From Micropterus salmoides (lineage: Eukaryota > Chordata > Actinopteri > Centrarchiformes > Centrarchidae), in the NCBI RefSeq assembly GCF_014851395.1, contig NW_024040596.1, positions 4,490,777 to 4,554,776 on the forward strand: a stretch of 64,000 nucleotides of DNA, read 5' to 3'. Positions 62,101-64,000 of this stretch are shown here, piece by piece. Both the position numbers and the translations under genes were made by a program. A model generated the notes under the pieces. It saw only the letters and a program-made list of their open reading frames with translations. It was not told the DNA's origin and made no database searches. Numbering within the stretch: position 1 is the stretch's first letter; every line of letters starts with the position of its first letter.

Positions 62101-63847
62101 ACTTTTATACAAAGTACCCACATTTGTTCACTACACATGGCACCAATTCAATCCTCTACACGGATATCACAGACCTCGTGAGTTGATGTCAAATGCATTG
62201 TTACAACCTACCCCAATACCGACAATAAGACAAAAGAAGCAAAAATAGATGCCACACTGTATGATATGCTTCAAAAACAGGTAGTGATATAAAAGAACAA
62301 TGTTTCTCACTGTAACAGAGTTTCTGATGACTCGTACGCAGTTACAGTATGTGTATATAAATGTATCTATCGAATAAACTTACTTAACAGTATATTTAAT
62401 AAAACGTACTAAATTAAAGAACATCTCTGTACATCCTTAGGTCTAACACAAAAAAAAAGTGTGTCTCCTTGTGTGTATATCCTTAATCAGAGTCACATTC
62501 AGTGCTTGAAGTGGGCCGATACTCACTGGTAATAAGTACAAGCACGTCTATATTTTACTCTTGCGCGTGCACTTCTCTGCCTTCTACACCGGCGGAGACG
62601 GAGTATGGAAAAGATCGAGTGCCGATGCGCCAACAATGTGAACAACATGTGAATGGGAAGTACTGGTCACAGTGCTGGTAACCCTGCAGTGCACGCTTGG
62701 TGGGCCCAGACTGCAATGGGCACTCTGTAAAATATTATAATCGAGAAAGTCCCCAGTTGTATGTATAGCACTTCTTAAAGAAGTGTTACAACCCACCCCT
62801 GTCAGCCAATGTTTAGCTAGCTGTATTAGCATAGTGGTTTGAAATTAGAAAGGAAAAAATTCATCACATGTTGCCTAAGAAAACACATTTCAGTCTAAAA
62901 CAGGTCAAACTGTTTTATCTGCAATAGTATAGATACTTTACAAAACATCTTGGTCAAAAAATTTAATTAATTTCTGATCTTAAAATCGTTTTTTTCTCTA
63001 TATATTCTGAATTTAACTGTTTCAACAACCACCGTGTCTGATCGGGGAGGAAGTAGGTAAATACTGAAATGATCACATGACTCCTATCTTATCTCTAATT
63101 GGTGGAATTGGTGTTGTTACAATTCTCCCTATGTTACAACCATACCCGGTCTCCCCCTAACAAAGGCTGAACACCATTTAGCTGCTTCACTGTCACACTG
63201 TCGTAGCTTAAATGGAAAATAGCCATCGTTAATATTATTAGTAACACCTGTGCTTTTCCTACAATAACAAGTCAAAATGTCTCACATGACTGTATTGTAT
63301 GTGCCCTGGTCTGACATGTAGTGACTTTACCATAAACCAAGAAATAAAGGGAATGAAAGATGAGCAAAAACAAACTCTAGTGCAAGAGGTTACCTCGGTA
63401 AGACCTAACACTCACCACTTTGTACAAGAAATGAAAAAGCTTCAATTTAACTCCAATTTAACTGGATGATGTCAGGGTTCATAAACAAATGTGGGGTTGG
63501 CAGCTCAACTGTTAAATACACCTAATAACATGCGTTGTGAGCTAACAGCTTTCCCTCTCCTTTGTACACGGACTCAGCCCAGTCGGTGTTAATGGTCAGA
63601 GAACTGAAGGATGTGGAAGTCATGGCCCCTGATGAAGCCTGCTTCGAATGTGAGGTCTCGGCCCCTGTCGTCAAATCTCCTGTGTGGAGTCTGAATGGGG
63701 AGCCCTTAGAGCCGAGCTCACAGGTTTGCCTGGAGAGGGTGGGCACAGTCCACAGGCTGACCCTCAGACAAACCTCCCCGGACATGAATGGAGTGGTGGA
63801 GTTCACCGTGGGGAAAGCAAAAAGCAGAGCCCAGCTTCGGGTGCTGA
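28135..63847 (+). CDS. obsl1: obscurin-like 1 gene, 5' part to beyond domain 35 (spliced, partial)
   Basis: A multi-exon gene encoding a long string of I-set Ig domains and one FN3 domain. The identification rests on exon 1, whose third Ig domain contains EGKHAKFRCFVTGKPKPEI, TLKVLYCKQKDNGVYVC and NTAGQTLSAVHLSV, nearly the text I know for human OBSL1. The order Ig1-Ig5, FN3 (YVLERQEVG, YRFRIC), Ig also agrees, as do C-terminal domains such as IRQEG-TKHF-RAEDSGEIKF. Mammalian OBSL1 is a cytoplasmic scaffold that binds titin and myomesin at the M-band and CUL7/CCDC8 in the 3M complex. Here no signal peptide or membrane segment is seen, which fits. Nearly all exons are 1-1 phase, one domain each. 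Oddities: a frameshift in exon 1, a giant repeat-filled exon, decayed exons, an in-frame TGA in one exon, and an extra C-terminal domain. The gene continues past the window. Paralogue a or b is unresolved. Confidence 0.92.
29149..30590 (+). other. obsl1 intron 1
   Basis: 1,442 bases from GTAAGT to TTCCAG. No repeat family or nested gene is recognised. Confidence 0.7.
30591..30860 (+). CDS. obsl1: obsl1 exon 2: Ig4
   Basis: 90 codons, phase 1-1. Begins E-PPVRFKQPLIDLEVWERD. The conserved LECEV cysteine, ITWYLEDRRLQPG and DDDGIYLCEMPDG align with human OBSL1 Ig4 (there VLECKV, DDDGIYLCEM). Acceptor CTTGGTTCCAG; donor GTAAAT. Confidence 0.92.
30861..31873 (+). other. obsl1 intron 2
   Basis: 1,013 bases with no recognisable element. 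Confidence 0.6.
31874..32134 (+). CDS. obsl1: obsl1 exon 3: Ig5
   Basis: 87 codons, phase 1-1. GTILRKLPRKVDVLEGENAA is almost the human OBSL1 sequence at the same place. WYKDGIELRE follows. The F-strand cysteine is absent (DSGLVIFLVG), as in the human domain (DAGEVTFSLG), so this lack is ancestral and not damage. Confidence 0.92.
32243..32554 (+). CDS. obsl1: obsl1 exon 4: fibronectin type III domain
   Basis: 104 codons, phase 1-1. It carries FN3 hallmarks: the first conserved tryptophan in LLSWVPAQ, the tyrosine in SGYVLERQEVG, a second tryptophan in EWLQCL, and DYRFRICSVNKYGKSN near the end. Human OBSL1 has its only FN3 domain at this point, with RLERQEVG and DYRFRICTVSGHGRS. Confidence 0.92.
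32684..32950 (+). CDS. obsl1: obsl1 exon 5: Ig6
   Basis: 89 codons, phase 1-1. VPVARIQAPLQDALVPEGQD, FSIELSASVIGTWFLNG and ALYIQG match human OBSL1 Ig6 (FSLDLSTIIQGTWFLNGEE, AALTIQ). The two core cysteines are missing in both, so this is a family trait. Confidence 0.9.
33134..33409 (+). CDS. obsl1: obsl1 exon 6: first Ig of the tandem 'SDP' array
   Basis: 92 codons, phase 1-1. APLVKFSSLSEMDRNKFVE, LYCELSDPAAPVHWYKNG and SHSGVYCCDAIDD. Both core cysteines and the tryptophan are present. It belongs to the subfamily with consensus PVxFSA-xxxRNKxxExGxP-VLQCELSDP-xxWYKDG-SAExxHSGxYxC, which fills exons 6-19. Confidence 0.9.
33602..33877 (+). CDS. obsl1: obsl1 exon 7: array Ig
   Basis: 92 codons, phase 1-1. 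APPVKFSAIPDAERNKTI, LQCELSDPSAQVNWYKDG and HSGLYCCKTKGD. Intact Ig core. The length is identical to that of exons 6, 8 and 9. Confidence 0.9.
34134..34409 (+). CDS. obsl1: obsl1 exon 8: array Ig
   Basis: 92 codons, phase 1-1. APPVRFSAIPEEMRTKSIEA, VLQCLVSDPEAHVCWYKD and HSGVYRCTTQDD. Intact core. The acceptor is AACATATCTATAG, a weak pyrimidine tract shared with its neighbours, consistent with duplication that included the intron edges. Confidence 0.9.
34708..34983 (+). CDS. obsl1: obsl1 exon 9: array Ig
   Basis: 92 codons, phase 1-1. AIPVTYSTVFDVERTKSIEA, LECEVADSTVPVCWYKDG and HSGLYSCETSAD. Core residues are intact. The acceptor (TCCCAATGCTAG) is weak, so the exact start is inferred from alignment with the other copies. 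Confidence 0.87.
34984..35329 (+). other. obsl1 intron 9
   Basis: 346 bases, with no recognisable element. Confidence 0.6.
35330..35596 (+). CDS. obsl1: obsl1 exon 10: diverged array Ig
   Basis: 89 codons, phase 1-1, open throughout. APTLSPSPEVVETQSLEATC shows the PVxFS start worn away. TCETSDPAFQVSWQRD and SNSGAYYCATADD keep both cysteines and the tryptophan. The C-D region is shortened by three residues. It begins the decayed middle of the array. Confidence 0.8.
35804..36076 (+). CDS. obsl1: obsl1 exon 11: strongly diverged array Ig
   Basis: 91 codons, phase 1-1, open. VPSPTYLLGPDVEKPESAEA, QQFEISDPIAKACWYKDG and GRLGCETSGDAQLNVDMKG. The B-strand cysteine is replaced by phenylalanine and the E-strand pattern is lost, so a normal disulphide is impossible. 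Splice sites and frame are kept. Confidence 0.75.
36181..36255 (+). CDS. obsl1: obsl1 exon 12: mini-exon, Ig remnant
   Basis: 75 (or 72) bases, phase 1-1, encoding about 25 residues: EQCHYGDEIGEIADASAQYT then VDVKG. The ending VDVKG followed by GTGATT is the standard end of an array exon, so this looks like the last quarter of a lost Ig exon. The acceptor is a NAGNAG tandem (AAACAGCAG), preceded by a good pyrimidine tract. Whether it is spliced in is unknown; use or skipping keeps the frame. Confidence 0.5.
36256..36889 (+). other. obsl1 intron 12
   Basis: 634 bases with no recognised repeat. Confidence 0.55.
36890..38353 (+). CDS. obsl1: obsl1 exon 13: giant Ig-derived exon filled with 14-residue repeats
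   Basis: 1,464 bases, exactly 488 codons, phase 1-1 and open throughout. The first 25 or so codons (ATSPRLSSDQEKKKSTEGAY, PVEVDCKSS) align with an array Ig up to its B-strand cysteine. The last codons (YLSRTCDSHW...VAVEG, then the usual GTGATT donor) align with the F and G strands. Between them lies Ser/Thr/Glu/Gln-rich sequence with about two dozen units of about 14 residues (TATVQSEEPFTSLY, TAIIKSEEPFTSLY, TATVQSEEPFKALQ). Seven units at 37528-37821 are nearly identical. No known domain is recognised in the insert, and it is probably disordered. Alternatives: an unused open frame or an alternatively spliced exon. Confidence 0.78.
37528..37863 (+). repeat. 42-bp coding tandem repeat, eight units
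   Basis: Units start at 37528 and recur every 42 bases to 37863. 37612-37653 and 37654-37695 are identical. The 84-base pair of units at 37654-37737 is identical base for base to 37738-37821. This perfect identity implies very recent duplication. Outside this core, units of the same length but lower similarity extend over about 37288-38310. Confidence 0.95.
38607..39647 (+). mobile_element. Tc1-like transposon relic in obsl1 intron 13
   Basis: Terminal inverted repeats begin CAGTATCTCACAAAAGTGAG on the left and CAGTGTCTCACAAAAGTGAA on the right (minus strand). They continue for about 240 bases and are flanked by TA at 38605-38606 and 39648-39649, the mariner/Tc1 target duplication. The plus strand carries transposase remains: RVWRQPGEEYKDKR, VLVWGCMSAAGTEELQFIEG, then after a deletion and frameshift HDNDPKHTSK, DLNPTDRLWGLLKRK and EEWKRTPVATCEALV. 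The N-terminal DNA-binding half is gone. The third catalytic residue reads D in TDRLWG, where the family normally has E. Dead. Confidence 0.9.
39802..40077 (+). CDS. obsl1: obsl1 exon 14: array Ig
   Basis: 92 codons, phase 1-1. APPVRIATLYETERNKSVEV, LQCEISDPNAQVTWYKDG and HAGIYSCKTTDDD. Intact core. It is the first regular array exon after the giant exon and the Tc1 relic. Confidence 0.9.
40078..42012 (+). other. obsl1 intron 14, with a dispersed repeat
   Basis: 1,935 bases. The repeat copy at 41040-41337 lies inside; the rest is AT-rich with no exon recognised. Several array copies could have been lost here, but no Ig remnant is visible. Confidence 0.55.
41040..41337. repeat. dispersed repeat, copy 2 (ends CCAGCCCTAA)
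   Basis: It shares ordered blocks with 4733-5070: AGATTTGTGAAGTGATCCAC, TGTTTGGC, CACAATTAACCAGCAG, TTTCTTCAACTTTCACACAG and GAGCAAAAATCAAC. It ends GGCCATATCGTCCAGCCCTA, the counterpart of the opening motif of copy 1. Confidence 0.55.
42013..42288 (+). CDS. obsl1: obsl1 exon 15: array Ig
   Basis: 92 codons, phase 1-1. APLVKFSALSEADQKKAVMA, LQCELSDPTGQVSWYKDG and HTGMYRCESKDDD. Intact core. Confidence 0.9.
42289..43014 (+). other. obsl1 intron 15
   Basis: 726 bases, with no recognised element. Confidence 0.55.
43015..43293 (+). CDS. obsl1: obsl1 exon 16: array Ig
   Basis: 93 codons, phase 1-1. ALPVKFSELQETDRNKFVQE, LSCELSHDPSAHVDWFKDG and NAGTYACSTSDD. One codon longer than its siblings because of the extra H in SHDP. 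Intact core. Confidence 0.9.
43471..43746 (+). CDS. obsl1: obsl1 exon 17: array Ig
   Basis: 92 codons, phase 1-1. GRSPQIMPMALSEKHKIIAI, LQCEVSDPVAQVSWFKDD and DSGLYSCSLADD. The A-strand has drifted from PVxFSA, but the core is intact. The preceding intron is only 177 bases. Confidence 0.9.
43842..44528 (+). mobile_element. P-element-like (THAP) transposon relic in intron 17
   Basis: The termini are inverted repeats: TTGACCCTTCGCTAAGCC on the left and the reverse of GGCTTAGCGAAGGGTCAA on the right. The first 18 bases match perfectly. Inside, 43998-44066 reads CSWGSCNSYSRYPERLKGEL in one frame, resembling the start of a THAP zinc finger (C-x4-C here) of fish P-element-like proteins. The element is about 0.7 kb and has no further transposase, so it cannot move on its own. 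Confidence 0.7.
44685..44960 (+). CDS. obsl1: obsl1 exon 18: array Ig
   Basis: 92 codons, phase 1-1. ATPVRFSSLPDVARNKFVEA, LQCEVSEPTAQVYWHKDG and HAGLYSCEAADD. Intact core. Good acceptor TAATACCCCCCAG. Confidence 0.9.
44961..46103 (+). other. obsl1 intron 18
   Basis: 1,143 AT-rich bases, with no recognised repeat or exon. Confidence 0.55.
46104..46382 (+). pseudogene. obsl1: obsl1 exon 19: array Ig exon with in-frame TGA
   Basis: Apart from one codon this is a well-formed array exon of 93 codons in phase 1-1: FSAVPEAERSESVEADSP, LQCEISDPTSQTCWYEDG and SGVHSCETDDDSDFNDFNVE. The fourth codon, at 46112-46114, is TGA where its siblings have AAG, AGG or similar, so inclusion would end the protein. 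The acceptor (AAATTCCTATAG) is weak. Skipping restores the frame. It is probably a dead or skipped copy, or it yields a truncated isoform. Confidence 0.75.
46383..46825 (+). other. obsl1 intron 19
   Basis: 443 bases, with no recognised element. Confidence 0.55.
46826..47101 (+). CDS. obsl1: obsl1 exon 20: Ig, first of the second set
   Basis: 92 codons, phase 1-1. EPPVTFADIPEEDLFKSVVE, LICEVSRADGVVQWYKDG and DTGTYTCRAGDN. Here the SDP motif gives way to SR-x-D/N, as in mammalian OBSL1 (CELSREDAPVRWYKDG). It looks intermediate between the two subfamilies. Confidence 0.9.
47237..47509 (+). CDS. obsl1: obsl1 exon 21: Ig
   Basis: 91 codons, phase 1-1. EPPVMIIYPKEDVHLDRHVP, LSCELSRPNGAVSWYKDG and DSGEYVCDTADDSIFFHL. 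Very close in pattern to human OBSL1 domains starting EPPVRIIYPRDEV. Confidence 0.92.
47870..50905 (-). mobile_element. L2-like LINE, 5' truncated, in obsl1 intron 21
   Basis: The minus strand holds successive pieces of one non-LTR element. Post-endonuclease linker: LDHCYATVSSAYHAV, PLGHSDHVMVPLIPAYRQKL (50897-50331). RT N-terminus: SVALTSVVMKSFEHLVLSHF, LQFAYRDNRSVND (49289-48927). C-terminal part: FCFLGTVISQDLNWKLNI, LKKFSRPKTLMVHFYTAIIE (48846-48370). The 3' end near 47875 has the AATCAGATTATTGCCAGG tail seen in this family. Frames are broken, and a 653-base DNA element is nested in it. Same family as 21915-22805. Confidence 0.88.
49749..50401. mobile_element. PIF/Harbinger-like non-autonomous element nested in the LINE
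   Basis: The left end AGGCTCGTGCAGTCTTCACG and the reverse of the right end AGCCTGGTTCACACTACACG form imperfect inverted repeats, flanked on both sides by TTA (49746-49748 and 50402-50404). A 3-base TWA duplication is the Harbinger signature. LINE sequence continues on both flanks, so this insertion is younger than the LINE. No transposase is present. Confidence 0.6.
50906..51265 (+). other. remainder of obsl1 intron 21
   Basis: About 360 bases between the LINE 5' end and exon 22, with no recognised element. Confidence 0.5.
51266..51541 (+). CDS. obsl1: obsl1 exon 22: Ig
   Basis: 92 codons, phase 1-1. EPPVLIVSPSQSQMELCQQT, LSCEISRPNAVVRWYRDGLE and DSAEYVCDTADD. RWYRDGLEVEE closely follows human OBSL1 RWYKDGLEVEE. 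Intact core. Confidence 0.92.
51633..51908 (+). CDS. obsl1: obsl1 exon 23: Ig
   Basis: 92 codons, phase 1-1. EPPVRFIRPRKMASRVEKLV, LDCEVSRSNAEVTWKKNG and CSGQYVCDAKDD. The intron before it is only 91 bases. Intact core. Confidence 0.92.
51996..52271 (+). CDS. obsl1: obsl1 exon 24: Ig
   Basis: 92 codons, phase 1-1. DLPVKILGKTAAKTEKQFLV, LVCELSRSNASVSWYKDN and DSGEYTCDAVDD. Flanked by introns of 87 and 82 bases. Intact core. Confidence 0.92.
52354..52629 (+). CDS. obsl1: obsl1 exon 25: Ig
   Basis: 92 codons, phase 1-1. EPPVQIIGNSGHPEHHILVA, LECEVSQPNATVQWLWDGKV and DSGKYICDAIDD. Intact core. Confidence 0.92.
52755..53024 (+). CDS. obsl1: obsl1 exon 26: Ig lacking the first core cysteine
   Basis: 90 codons, phase 1-1. 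EPPAKFVNKIVNNNISGYEN, VTLSAIVSRERANVRWLKDG and DSGEYVCDANTDE. The B-strand position that should be cysteine is alanine (LSAIV), so the F-strand cysteine is unpaired. Otherwise intact. Confidence 0.9.
53142..53408 (+). CDS. obsl1: obsl1 exon 27: Ig
   Basis: 89 codons, phase 1-1. EMTVKFIRPLENIVSLKGSS, LRCEINKPKGDVQWLKDGKE and DAGEYACESTDDRTSATVTV. Donor GAAA then GTAAGT. It resembles obscurin-type domains. Intact core. Confidence 0.9.
53560..53829 (+). CDS. obsl1: obsl1 exon 28: Ig
   Basis: 90 codons, phase 1-1. TPRVFEFIAELRNITVCEGE, DAIFKCVVSPEDTQLVWRLN and ISSNGLCHMLCIHNCMVSD. It corresponds to human VSELTPLTVHEGDDATFRCEVSPPDADVTW. The F-strand cysteine is absent (GRVTADAEG) in both fish and human (GTVTLRAGS). 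Confidence 0.92.
53830..54395 (+). other. obsl1 intron 28
   Basis: 566 bases. A stretch at 54165-54215 (GTGGCTCAGCGGTTTGGG) faintly resembles a tRNA A box, but no matching B box is seen. Otherwise unremarkable. Confidence 0.45.
54396..54662 (+). CDS. obsl1: obsl1 exon 29: Ig
   Basis: 89 codons, phase 1-1. EQQVLFTKKMTPFVAEEYSE, LEVEVSLDSGEVQWMRQG and DRGTYSCETLHDRTQAQLTV match human OBSL1 (ADQGTYGCESHHDRTLARLSV). The B-strand cysteine is absent in both (LEVEV / LEVET). Confidence 0.92.
54663..55700 (+). other. obsl1 intron 29
   Basis: 1,038 bases, with no recognised element. Confidence 0.55.
55701..55967 (+). CDS. obsl1: obsl1 exon 30: Ig
   Basis: 89 codons, phase 1-1. PRKITIKRGLTDVKTTERET, FEVELSHPNVPGTWKRNGIQ and DTGTFMFCVENLKTSARLVV. 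It corresponds to human RPRQLRVLRPLEDVTISEGG, with the same LELSQ/VELSH lack of a B-strand cysteine. Confidence 0.92.
55968..56632 (+). other. obsl1 intron 30
   Basis: 665 bases, with no recognised element. Confidence 0.55.
56633..56745 (+). CDS. obsl1: obsl1 exon 31: first half of a split Ig
   Basis: 113 bases, phase 1 in and phase 0 out. EPPVTIFRKLEDQKVPDGAV, SIECELSRHNVDVKWMK. The only donor that keeps the frame is AAG then GCAAGT, a GC-AG intron. A GT four bases further would run into a stop in the next exon. With exon 32 it totals 267 bases, a normal domain. Confidence 0.88.
56981..57134 (+). CDS. obsl1: obsl1 exon 32: second half of the split Ig
   Basis: 154 bases, phase 0 in and phase 1 out. 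DGVEVKPGKDLRIYAMGRKR, FLQIMKCRVSDSGIYTCDAG. It completes WMK-DG across the GC-AG intron. It matches human ADVTWEKDGNALTPSPRLRL-region with RRLLQLRRCGPSDAGTYSCAVG. Confidence 0.9.
57135..59484 (+). other. obsl1 intron 32
   Basis: 2,350 bases. It contains an unidentified minus-strand open frame (58315-58569), a poly-T run before exon 33, and otherwise no recognised family. Confidence 0.5.
58315..58569 (-). other. 84-codon open frame of unknown origin in the intron
   Basis: Minus strand. Its composition looks protein-like: PDEWVRKIYRWLNVNKIRPG, EITKSPALREAAKQAQQIIA and a charged end KEEANSN, with a helix-rich pattern. It has no splice partner that I can see, and it lies in an intron of the opposite-strand gene. 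It may be a piece of a transposon-encoded protein. I do not recognise it with certainty. Confidence 0.3.
59485..59646 (+). CDS. obsl1: obsl1 exon 33: first part of a split Ig
   Basis: 162 bases, phase 1-1. ERELLTLQGLQDLDIQEDQN, FVCELSVEDVQGEWYRNGER and IKIRQEG. It matches human RTVAVLSELRSVSAREGDGA and VRIRQEGKKHILVLSEL; the split falls at RQEG/TKH. Donor GAAG then GTCAGC. With exon 34 it totals 267 bases. Confidence 0.92.
59903..60007 (+). CDS. obsl1: obsl1 exon 34: second part of the split Ig
   Basis: 105 bases, phase 1-1. GTKHFLLMCNVRAEDSGEIK then FVARHVESVAYLEVE. Human has KKHILVLSELRAEDAGEVRF at this point. The F-strand cysteine is absent in both. Confidence 0.92.
60229..60495 (+). CDS. 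obsl1: obsl1 exon 35: Ig equivalent to the last human OBSL1 domain
   Basis: 89 codons, phase 1-1. ELPVNIVKPLQDKTALEKSR, LDCTVSNPRCSIRWYKGSN, FEICSEGCYRKLILQQVALD and SAKLTVEG. It aligns with the final Ig of human OBSL1 (ALPLQMCRHPPREKTVLVGR ... TRLLVEGN). Unlike the human gene, there is no stop codon here; a GTAAGC donor follows. Confidence 0.9.
61195..62013. repeat. non-autonomous dispersed repeat, inverted long copy
   Basis: It ends with CTTGAATAAATGTACTTAGT followed by TACTGTCCACCACC, the reverse complement of the opening of the copy at 9793-10370. The other half (GAAGCAAAAGTATTTAAG, AAAAGTAAATGTACTC) also matches the family. Confidence 0.5.
62023..63157. mobile_element. DNA element with perfect 26-base terminal inverted repeats
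   Basis: 62023-62048 begins GGGGGAGACCGGGTATGG. 63132-63157 is its exact reverse complement over all 26 bases, ending CCATACCCGGTCTCCCCC. The 1,135-base element carries no recognisable transposase. Perfect ends suggest recent movement. The target duplication is unclear: AT on the left, TA on the right. I could not assign it to a superfamily with confidence. Confidence 0.85.
63578..63847 (+). CDS. obsl1: obsl1 exon 36: extra Ig beyond the human C-terminus
   Basis: 90 codons, phase 1-1. AQSVLMVRELKDVEVMAPDE, FECEVSAPVVKSPVWSLNG and MNGVVEFTVGKAKSRAQLRV. The pattern is that of obscurin-family domains (xELxDVxVxExxxAxFECEVS). The donor CTGA then GTAAGT shows that the coding sequence continues past the window. 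Confidence 0.88.
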
Positions 63848-64000
63848 GTAAGTAAAAGAAAAAGATGTTTCACTGCATTTTTTTATTACGTAATTTTCTG
63901 ACCAGTTTACCTGACATTACTTTTTAAATGCATTTACATTGTCAGGGAAACGGGTATTACTGTATGGATTTACTGTATGGTACATGTAAGATTCAAAAAG
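63848..64000 (+). other. start of obsl1 intron 36
   Basis: 153 bases after the GTAAGT donor. The gene continues off the right edge. Confidence 0.7.

Larger units (their letters stand above)
60496..63577 (+). other. obsl1 intron 35, repeat-rich
   Basis: 3,082 bases, the longest intron apart from the LINE-bearing one. It contains a long copy of the AAGTACATTTACTC family and a DNA element with perfect 26-base ends. No further exon is recognised. Confidence 0.55.

Overview
The window looks like teleost fish nuclear DNA. It has long AT-rich non-coding stretches, vertebrate GT-AG introns, and repeat types typical of ray-finned fish: L2-like LINE fragments, a Tc1 relic with long inverted repeats, a P-element/THAP relic, and a LINE/SINE tail with (CCAT)n. 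The species cannot be named from the sequence alone.

Layout. (1) 1-16056 holds no recognisable exon. It carries scattered repeat fragments and is probably the first long intron (continuing off the left edge) of a minus-strand gene. The first two exons of that gene can be read at 16057-16440: joined, they encode a start codon and a textbook signal peptide. I do not recognise the protein. (2) 16441-28031 is intergenic. It includes a dense mobile-element block at about 19.8-25.0 kb: a probable solo LTR, two LINE reverse-transcriptase fragments in minus orientation, an inverted-repeat element between them, and a LINE/SINE tail. Two inverted copies of another repeat bracket the block. (3) From 28135 to the right edge there is one plus-strand gene, which I identify as obscurin-like 1 (obsl1; the a or b paralogue is not resolved). 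A large first coding exon encodes Ig1-3. After it come Ig, Ig, FN3, Ig exons, a tandem array of near-identical one-domain Ig exons (33.1-46.4 kb), a second set of Ig exons that look more like those of mammalian OBSL1 (46.8-53.4 kb), and a C-terminal set ending in an exon at 63578-63847. That last exon lies one Ig domain beyond where I place the end of human OBSL1. The gene runs off the right edge.

Almost every exon is symmetrical (phase 1 at both ends, length a multiple of three). Exons can therefore be duplicated, lost or skipped without breaking the frame, and this explains what the locus shows: about a dozen copies of one Ig subfamily, a run of decayed copies in the middle, one copy with an in-frame TGA, and one copy whose interior has been replaced by about 1.4 kb of new coding sequence. 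That exon (36890-38353, 488 codons) keeps an Ig-like start and end but is filled with about two dozen 14-residue repeats (core TATVQSEEPFTSLY). It is the most novel feature here. If every exon were used, the coding sequence in the window would be about 11.0 kb by hand count, roughly twice the length of human OBSL1. The first exon contains a one-base frameshift that is either an assembly error or a real lesion.

In mammals OBSL1 is a cytoskeletal adaptor. It binds titin and myomesin at the muscle M-band, and with CUL7 and CCDC8 forms the 3M complex. The window itself shows only the Ig/FN3 architecture; these functions are transferred from the family.
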